Assembly (NCBI GenBank): GCA_002390225.1
Contig: DGOW01000077.1
Location: forward strand, 1 to 5,035
Length of the DNA: 5,035 nucleotides
Direction: 5' to 3'
Source of the DNA: Gemmatimonadales bacterium UBA4456
GTDB lineage: Bacteria > Gemmatimonadota > Gemmatimonadetes > Longimicrobiales > Gaopeijiaceae
Shown here: positions 1 to 5,035 of the stretch, piece by piece
Position numbering within the stretch: position 1 is the stretch's first letter
Layout of the letters: every line of letters starts with the position of its first letter
Position numbers and translations under genes: made by a program
Notes under the pieces: generated by a model
Database searches by the model: none
What the model saw: only the letters and a program-made list of their open reading frames with translations
What the model was told of the DNA's origin: nothing

Positions 1-538
1 TCTGATCTCGGAAGGGCGTACCGTCATGGTCGCCGCAGCCGACACCTTCCGTGCTGGCGCCGTCGCTCAACTGGAGATGTGGGCCGAGCGGATCGGGGCA
101 GACTTCATCCGGGGGCAGCAGGGCGGTGACCCTGCGGCGGTGGCATTCGATGCACTCGAGGCGGCTGAGGCGAGGGGCCTCGACGTCGTCTTGATTGATA
201 CCGCAGGACGGCTCCATACAAATCGTGGCCTCATGGAGGAGCTGACGAAGATCGACCGGGTGGTCCGGCGCAGGATCGAGGGTGCGCCCCACGAGACGCT
301 GATGGTGCTGGACGCGACTGTGGGTCAGAACGCGGTCCGTCAGGTGGAGGCGTTCTCCAGGGCCGTCGAGGTGAGCGGAATCGTCCTGTCGAAGATGGAC
401 TCGACGGCCCGAGGCGGGATCGTAGTTGCCCTGCGAGAGGAATATGGCGTTCCGGTGAAGCTGATCGGGACCGGGGAGGGGCTGGAGGATCTGCAGGAGT
501 TCGACGTCGATGCGTTCGTCGACGCGGTCTTCGGGTGA
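1..538 (+). CDS. ftsY: Signal recognition particle receptor FtsY, C-terminal GTPase part (5' truncated by window edge)
   Basis: FtsY is the bacterial SRP receptor, an SRP-family GTPase that docks ribosome-nascent chain-SRP complexes at the inner membrane and hands them to the SecYEG translocon. The frame is open from base 2, and 178 codons precede the TGA stop at 536-538. Visible SRP-GTPase signatures are DTFRAGA (G2 region, from base 41), DTAGR (G3, from base 197), LDATVGQNA (about base 311), SKMD (G4, from base 389) and GTGEGLEDLQEFD near the C-terminus. The ending DAFVDAVFG and the lack of a methionine-rich M domain after the G domain mark it as FtsY rather than Ffh. The Walker A (G1) loop and the N-terminal membrane-binding A/N domains lie upstream, outside the window. 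G4 begins with Ser where Thr is usual. The stop overlaps the recG start by 4 bases, suggesting one transcript. The identification is firm; only the missing 5' end is unknown. Confidence 0.97.
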   Translation, partial: LISEGRTVMVAAADTFRAGAVAQLEMWAERIGADFIRGQQGGDPAAVAFDALEAAEARGLDVVLIDTAGRLHTNRGLMEELTKIDRVVRRRIEGAPHETLMVLDATVGQNAVRQVEAFSRAVEVSGIVLSKMDSTARGGIVVALREEYGVPVKLIGTGEGLEDLQEFDVDAFVDAVFG

Positions 539-2637
539 GCTACTCGCAGCTCGATCGCCCCGTGCAGTTTCTGAAGGGGGTAGGCCCCAAGCGCGCCGAC
601 TCCTTCGCCGGACTTGGCGTCACGACCGCACGAGACCTGCTCTACCACGTTCCACGTCGCTATGACGACGCCTCTACAGTCGAGCCTATCGGCCATCTCG
701 AGGTAGGCATGGACGTTAGTGCGGTCGGGCGAATTCGGAGCAAGGGAATCCTGCCGACGCGCCGTGGGCTGCGGATCTTCCAGGCGGTCCTTGAAGACGA
801 CTCCGGCATGATCACCGTTGCCTGGCCGGGGCAACCGTGGCTCGATCGGAAGCTCCGAGAGGGCGACACGCTGCTCGTCTCGGGTAAAGTGAGGTTCTTT
901 CATGGCCGACAGCTGCAGCCTCGCGAGTATACGGTGCTCGGGCGGTCGTCGACCGGAGGATCTGAGAGCGCTATCGGGTCCGGCGCGGGGATGATCTTCG
1001 TTTCATATCCGGCAACCGAGGACATCCCGCAGTGGGTGCTGCGTGGCGTCTTCGAGAAGAATCTCGACGAGATGCTGACGTGGGCCGACGACGATGAGTA
1101 TGTCACCCAGCGTATGAAAGTGGAGCACGGCCTACCGTCGCTCCGCGACTCTTTGGCTTGGCTCCACAGGCCCGAGACGATGTACGAGGCGGAGCGTGGC
1201 CGACGTCGACTCGCGTTTGATGAGCTCTTCTTCCTGCAACTCGTCCAGGCCCAGGCGAGACGCAAGGCGATCGAGGAGCGACCGGGGATCAGCCACCGTC
1301 GAACGAATGAGCTGATCCGTCCAATGCATGAGGCGTTGCCGTTCGAGCTCACCGGGGCTCAGGCCCGCGCGCTTCGGGAGATCTATGCCGACATGCGCTC
1401 TGAGCGGCGCATGAACCGCATGCTTCAGGGTGATGTGGGAGCGGGGAAGACCGCAGTCGCGGTCTTCGCGATGCTTCTCGCGGTCGAGGGAGGGTATCAG
1501 GCCTGCATGATGGCGCCCACGGAGATCCTGGCTGAGCAGCATGCCCGCAGTATCTCGAGCATGCTCGAGCCCCTAGGTGTCGGGGTCACGCTCCTGACCG
1601 GGTCGCTGGGCGCTGTCGAGCGCCGGGCTATGCTGGGAAGCATCGCGTCGGGGACGGCTCGCGTGATCGTCGGTACACACGCTCTGATTCAGGATGCCGT
1701 CGTGTTCGATTCGCTGGGGATGGTCGTCATCGACGAGCAGCATCGATTCGGTGTGAAGCAGCGTATGGCCCTGCTCGAACGCGAGGGGCCGACCCCTGAC
1801 GTTCTGGTGATGTCTGCGACACCGATCCCGCGCTCGTTAGCGATGGCGTTGTATGGAGATCTCGATCTGAGCCTTCTCGACGAGATGCCTCCGGGCCGGA
1901 CCCCGGTAAAAACGGCACTACGTTCCCCGGACCGTCGGCCCGCCGTCTATGACTTCGTCCGCTCCGAGATCGCAGCTGGCCGTCAGGCATACATCGTCTA
2001 CCCGCTCGTCGACGAGTCCGAGAAGGTCAACCTCCTGTCGGCGACCCGTGAATACGAGCGGCTCTCGTCCGAGGTCTTCACCGAGGAACGGGTCGGTCTC
2101 ATCCACGGGCAGCTCGCGGCAGGAGAAAAAGAACGTGTAATGAGGGAGTTCCTCTCCGGAGACCTTGATATTCTGGTGGCAACGACGGTGATCGAGGTCG
2201 GTATCGACGTTCCCAACGCCAGCGTGATGATCATCGAGCACGCGGAGCGGTTCGGGCTGTCTCAGCTGCACCAGCTCCGTGGCCGCGTTGGGCGAGGGGT
2301 CGCAGAAAGTCACTGTATCCTGGTCGCTGAACCGGGGGAGGACGCTCTTGAGCGGCTTACTGTCTTCCGGGACACTACCGACGGGTTCGAGGTGGCGAGG
2401 GCCGACCTGCGGATCCGTGGTCAGGGTGACCTGTTCGGCAGCCAGCAGCACGGTCGGGATCCGGCCCTCCGGTTCGCGGACCTGCTGGCGGATGAGGATC
2501 TCCTCGTCGAGGCGCAACAGGAGGCCCGCGCCATTATCGCCTCGGATCCTGACCTTCAGCGTGAGGAACACGTCCAGATCAGCAACCACCTACATGCTCG
2601 ATACCAGCACCGGCTCACCATGTATGGGGTCGGCTGA
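535..2637 (+). CDS. recG: ATP-dependent DNA helicase RecG
   Basis: RecG is a monomeric superfamily 2 double-stranded DNA translocase that reverses stalled replication forks and processes Holliday junctions, D-loops and R-loops. The 700 residues match the usual bacterial length (E. coli about 693). The N-terminus carries FLKGVGPKRADSF (12-24) and DLLYHVPRRYDD (34-45), then the OB-fold wedge domain (about 55-135). The helicase motifs run in order: FELTGAQ (270-276), Walker A GDVGAGKT (299-306), APTEILAEQH (327-336), DEQH (400-403), SATPIPR (427-433), HGQL (524-527), TTVIEVGIDVPNA (550-562) and QLHQLRGRVGRG (577-588). The RecG-specific TRG region, GFEVARADLRIRGQGDLFG (617-635), separates it from Mfd and PriA. 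The GTG start gives a family-typical N-terminus; no clear Shine-Dalgarno precedes it, and the 4-base GTGA overlap with ftsY suggests translational coupling. The gene is intact, with all catalytic motifs present. Confidence 0.98.
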   Translation: MSYSQLDRPVQFLKGVGPKRADSFAGLGVTTARDLLYHVPRRYDDASTVEPIGHLEVGMDVSAVGRIRSKGILPTRRGLRIFQAVLEDDSGMITVAWPGQPWLDRKLREGDTLLVSGKVRFFHGRQLQPREYTVLGRSSTGGSESAIGSGAGMIFVSYPATEDIPQWVLRGVFEKNLDEMLTWADDDEYVTQRMKVEHGLPSLRDSLAWLHRPETMYEAERGRRRLAFDELFFLQLVQAQARRKAIEERPGISHRRTNELIRPMHEALPFELTGAQARALREIYADMRSERRMNRMLQGDVGAGKTAVAVFAMLLAVEGGYQACMMAPTEILAEQHARSISSMLEPLGVGVTLLTGSLGAVERRAMLGSIASGTARVIVGTHALIQDAVVFDSLGMVVIDEQHRFGVKQRMALLEREGPTPDVLVMSATPIPRSLAMALYGDLDLSLLDEMPPGRTPVKTALRSPDRRPAVYDFVRSEIAAGRQAYIVYPLVDESEKVNLLSATREYERLSSEVFTEERVGLIHGQLAAGEKERVMREFLSGDLDILVATTVIEVGIDVPNASVMIIEHAERFGLSQLHQLRGRVGRGVAESHCILVAEPGEDALERLTVFRDTTDGFEVARADLRIRGQGDLFGSQQHGRDPALRFADLLADEDLLVEAQQEARAIIASDPDLQREEHVQISNHLHARYQHRLTMYGVG

Positions 2638-2729
2638 CCCGCTTTACCTCGTCGCGCATTCTGTGCATTGTCCTGCCGCGCGCCGGAGGGTCGACCCGGC
2701 ACAGCCCCTCAAGATCGCGAAACAGCACG

Positions 2730-4019
2730 ATGATGGCGGAGATCAGACAGCTCGGAGAATACGTCGGAGAACAGGTCACGGTCCGTGGATGGATCGAGGC
2801 CACTCGCGGACACGGAAAGGTGGCGTTCACCGTCGTGCGCGACGGGACGGGCGTCCTGCAGGGTGTACTCCTGAAAGCCAACGTCAGTGAGGCGACGTGG
2901 GAGCTTCAGCAGTCACTGACGCAGGAGTCCGTAGTCGCCCTCACTGGAGAGGTGAAGGAAGACGACCGCGCCCCTGGCGGCTACGAACTCGGGGTCACCG
3001 CCGTTGAGCTGCTTTCGGCTGCCGACGAGTACCCGATCCAGAAGAAAGAGCATGGCGTCGAATTCCTCCTGGACAAGCGACACCTCTGGCTCCGCTCTTC
3101 GATGCAGCGTGCGGGCTTGCGCGTTCGTGCCGAGGTTGAGCAATCCATTCACGACTTCCTGTACAACAACGACTTCGTCCGGATCGATACGCCGATCCTG
3201 ACGGGGGCGATCGGCGAGCACGCTGGAACGCTCTTCGAGACGGACTACTTCGGCCAGTCGGCATACCTGGCGCAGACGGGTCAGCTCTATGTAGAGGCGG
3301 CGTGCCCAGCGTTCAAGCGCGTCTACTCTTTTGGCCCGACGTTCCGGGCTGAGAAGTCGAAGACCCGTCGGCACCTGACCGAGTTCTGGATGGTGGAGCC
3401 GGAAGTCGCCTTTGCCGATTCCGATGCGAACATGGAATTGCAGGAGCAGTTTGTGTCGTACATCATCGAGCGTGCGCTCGAGCGGTGTCAGGAGGAGTTG
3501 AAGGTGCTTGAGCGCGATACCTCACTCCTTGAAAACGTCAAGCCACCGTTCCCCCGCATGAGCTACACGCAGGCGGTCGCTCGACTCCAGGAGCTTGGTT
3601 CCGAGATCGAGTGGGGCCGGGATCTGGGCGCGGGCGACGAGGCTACGCTCATGGAAGAGCACGAGCTTCCCCTCTTCGTCCACGACTATCCGAAGAATGC
3701 AAAAGCGTTCTACATGAAGGAAAACCCGGATGACCCGCGGACCGTCCTTTGCGACGACCTCCTCGCGCCTGAGGGGTATGGCGAAATCATCGGCGGCAGC
3801 CAGCGCGAGGACGACCTCGGGCTTCTGGAGAGCCGAATCAGGGAAGAAGGGCTGCCCGAGGCAGCGTACGACTGGTATCTGGACCTACGCCGGTACGGCA
3901 CCTTCCCGCACTCGGGCTTCGGGCTGGGAATCGAGCGGACCGTCGCGTGGATCACGGGACGTCATCACATCCGTGAGCTGATTCCGTTCCCCCGCATGAT
4001 GAACCGACTCTACCCCTAG
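2730..4019 (+). CDS. asnS: Asparaginyl-tRNA synthetase (AsnRS)
   Basis: This cytoplasmic class IIb synthetase joins asparagine to tRNA-Asn using ATP. The 429 residues comprise an N-terminal OB-fold anticodon-binding domain (about 13-95, with VTVRGWIEATRGHGKVAF), a hinge, and the catalytic core. Motif 1 is near 140-157 with the conserved Pro155 (RIDTPIL). Motif 2 is FRAEKSKTRRHLTEFWMVE (205-223), and HLxEFWMxEPE is typical of AsnRS rather than AspRS. GEIIGGSQRE (351-360) is also typical. Motif 3 is SGFGLGIERTVAWITG (395-410) with Arg403. The C-terminal IPFPRMMNRLYP closely resembles my recollection of the Bacillus subtilis enzyme (about 430 residues). The E. coli type is about 466 residues and has an extra insertion between motifs 1 and 2. 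ATG codons at 2730 and 2733 are both possible starts; neither has a good Shine-Dalgarno. A 92-base gap precedes it, where its promoter could lie, and the next gene starts 6 bases after the TAG stop. Confidence 0.97.
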   Translation: MMAEIRQLGEYVGEQVTVRGWIEATRGHGKVAFTVVRDGTGVLQGVLLKANVSEATWELQQSLTQESVVALTGEVKEDDRAPGGYELGVTAVELLSAADEYPIQKKEHGVEFLLDKRHLWLRSSMQRAGLRVRAEVEQSIHDFLYNNDFVRIDTPILTGAIGEHAGTLFETDYFGQSAYLAQTGQLYVEAACPAFKRVYSFGPTFRAEKSKTRRHLTEFWMVEPEVAFADSDANMELQEQFVSYIIERALERCQEELKVLERDTSLLENVKPPFPRMSYTQAVARLQELGSEIEWGRDLGAGDEATLMEEHELPLFVHDYPKNAKAFYMKENPDDPRTVLCDDLLAPEGYGEIIGGSQREDDLGLLESRIREEGLPEAAYDWYLDLRRYGTFPHSGFGLGIERTVAWITGRHHIRELIPFPRMMNRLYP

Positions 4020-4021
4020 CC

Positions 4022-4052
4022 GATCATGTCACGTGCCGTTCTCGACATGACC
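4022..4052 (+). repeat. Short imperfect inverted repeat over the dehydrogenase start codon
   Basis: GATCATGTC (4022-4030) and GACATGACC (4044-4052) are inverted copies that pair at 8 of 9 positions, with 7 consecutive pairs next to a 13-base loop. In mRNA the ATG at 4026 would sit in the 5' arm and the alternative in-frame ATG at 4047 in the 3' arm. This could lower translation initiation or make it depend on ribosomes arriving from asnS. A stem this short can occur by chance, and no T-run follows, so it is not a terminator. The repeat is seen directly; any function is inference. Confidence 0.3.
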
Positions 4053-5035
4053 GACCGACGACCCATCTGGGCCATGCCCGAATGGGTCCCTGACCGGATC
4101 CGTGACGCACTCCCTGCGTCGTGGACGCTCGAGGTCGTCGAGGAGGAGACGGATGGCTCTGGCGACGGGGCAGCCCGGGTGTCTCCCTTGGTGCTCGATC
4201 TCGTGGCTGACGCGGAGATCTACTTCGGATATGGTATCCCCGCGAAGCTGCTCGAGGCTGGGCGGGACCTGCGCTGGGTGCACTCGGGCGCGGCTGGGGT
4301 TGGATCGTCGCTGACCCCCATCATGCTGAAGAGCCCGGTGATCTTCACGAATTCGGCCGGGATCCACGCACCGCCCATGGCAGAGACTGTGCTGGCCATG
4401 CTGCTCCACTTCACGCGTGGTCTGGACCTGGCAGCCGAATCGCAGCGCCGGTCGGAGTGGTCGACGGCGCCCTTCTACGTCGTCGGTGCCCCGTTGCTTG
4501 AGTTCTCGGCGATGACGGTCGGAATCGTAGGATTCGGTGGCATCGGCCGGGAGGTCGCCCGACGGGTGGCGTCACTCGGGGCTCGGGTGATTGCTGTGAA
4601 GCGTAAACCCGCGCGCGAGGGGGAAGCTGACCTTGAACCGATCGCCGGTGGTGGGGTGCTCGATTCACGGATCGAGATGGTATGGGGTGAGTCCGGTCTC
4701 GATAAGGTCTATCGGGAGTGTGACGCGATCGTCGTCGCGGCGCCCGACACGCCGGAGACGCGGGGGATGATCAACGCGGACGCATTCGACAGGATGAAGC
4801 CGGGAATGATTCTGGTGAATGTTGCCCGAGGGCGTCTTGTCGACGAAGACGCCATGATCAAGGCGTTGGGTGACGGCCGGCTCCGGGGGGCAGGGTTGGA
4901 CGTGTTCACCGAGGAGCCTCTTCCTGCGGAAAGTCCTCTTTGGGGTCTCTCGAATGTTGCGATCACGCCGCACGTGTCTGCAGTGACGCGGGGTTTCTGG
5001 GAGCGGGAGACCGACCTCATTCTGAGGAATCTCGA
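4026..5035 (+). CDS. D-isomer-specific 2-hydroxyacid dehydrogenase family protein (3' truncated by window edge)
   Basis: This is an NAD(P)-dependent oxidoreductase of the D-2-hydroxyacid dehydrogenase family (phosphoglycerate, glyoxylate/hydroxypyruvate and D-lactate dehydrogenases), which interconverts 2-keto acids and D-2-hydroxy acids. The frame is open for 336 codons to the edge. The split N-terminal catalytic domain (about 10-115) ends at NSAGIHAPPMAE (109-120). The Rossmann domain has VGIVGFGGIGREVA (165-178), with GxGxxG at 169-174. The catalytic triad is visible: Arg268 in NVARGRLVDE, Glu297 in DVFTEEPLP and His316 in ITPHVSA. After the second Rossmann strand comes VKRKP (191-195), basic where NAD enzymes usually have Asp, which hints at NADP(H). 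Judging from relatives, only about 20-30 residues are missing. The substrate cannot be told from sequence; SerA is unlikely because the overall pattern fits the shorter GyaR/GhrA-like branch, although a C-terminal extension would be out of view. ATG 4026 lies 6 bases after asnS; ATG 4047 is an alternative start. Confidence 0.92.
   Translation, partial: MSRAVLDMTDRRPIWAMPEWVPDRIRDALPASWTLEVVEEETDGSGDGAARVSPLVLDLVADAEIYFGYGIPAKLLEAGRDLRWVHSGAAGVGSSLTPIMLKSPVIFTNSAGIHAPPMAETVLAMLLHFTRGLDLAAESQRRSEWSTAPFYVVGAPLLEFSAMTVGIVGFGGIGREVARRVASLGARVIAVKRKPAREGEADLEPIAGGGVLDSRIEMVWGESGLDKVYRECDAIVVAAPDTPETRGMINADAFDRMKPGMILVNVARGRLVDEDAMIKALGDGRLRGAGLDVFTEEPLPAESPLWGLSNVAITPHVSAVTRGFWERETDLILRNL

Noticed and set aside
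340..903. A 187-residue minus strand reading frame across the ftsY-recG junction
   Set aside because: It is antisense to two well-supported genes, with no motif or plausible start signal.
1918..2589. A 223-residue minus strand reading frame inside recG
   Set aside because: It lies entirely antisense to conserved helicase motifs and resembles no known protein; long antisense frames are common in GC-rich DNA.
2643..2671. TTTACC - 17 bases - CATTGT as a sigma-70 promoter for asnS
   Set aside because: It matches consensus at about 4 of 6 and 3 of 6 positions, which is expected by chance; the spacing alone is not enough.
2682..2700. Possible hairpin GCCGG / CCGGC around the GGGTCGACCC palindrome in the recG-asnS gap, considered as a recG terminator
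   Set aside because: The stem is only 5 pairs with a 9-base loop, and no T-run follows, so it does not meet the pattern of an intrinsic terminator.
2279..2890. A 203-residue + strand reading frame bridging the recG end, the gap and the asnS start
   Set aside because: It overlaps two certain genes in another frame, is Ser/Arg-rich as expected of a GC-rich shadow frame, and shows no family motif.
4029..4973. Several minus strand reading frames (4029-4409, 4411-4668, 4665-4973) over the dehydrogenase
   Set aside because: The + strand frame from 4026 to the edge is continuous and carries the full set of dehydrogenase motifs, so these are shadows.
1..5035. Search for CRISPR repeats, IS ends, tRNA genes, toxin-antitoxin pairs or a novel defence system
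   Set aside because: I saw none of these; the window is almost fully used by four recognisable housekeeping genes.

Overview
This window shows an ordinary stretch of bacterial chromosome. It holds four protein genes, all on the + strand and tightly packed: the 3' part of ftsY, a complete recG, a complete asnS, and the 5' part of a D-2-hydroxyacid dehydrogenase gene that runs off the right edge. The DNA is GC-rich (roughly 60 % by eye), with mostly G/C-ending codons. The proteins are clearly bacterial. I cannot fix the phylum. The AsnRS is the compact form of about 430 residues known from Bacillus and its relatives rather than the longer E. coli form, but synthetase types spread across phyla and this does not make the host a Firmicute.

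Layout: bases 1-538 encode the C-terminal GTPase (NG) part of the SRP receptor FtsY. Bases 535-2637 encode the RecG helicase; its GTG start overlaps the ftsY stop by 4 bases (GTGA), so the two are probably co-transcribed and translationally coupled. A 92-base gap (2638-2729) with no convincing promoter or terminator separates recG from asnS (2730-4019). Only 6 bases separate asnS from the dehydrogenase gene (4026 to the edge), so those two probably share a transcript.

The four products do not form a pathway. FtsY serves co-translational membrane targeting, RecG rescues replication forks and processes recombination intermediates, AsnRS charges tRNA-Asn, and the dehydrogenase is a metabolic oxidoreductase of uncertain substrate. 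They look like housekeeping genes joined by position rather than by function. I found no RNA gene, mobile element, CRISPR array, sizeable repeat or sign of a novel system. The points worth a second look are small: the missing Shine-Dalgarno motifs, a short inverted repeat over the dehydrogenase start codon, the basic cofactor-loop residues in that enzyme, and a Ser in the FtsY G4 motif.
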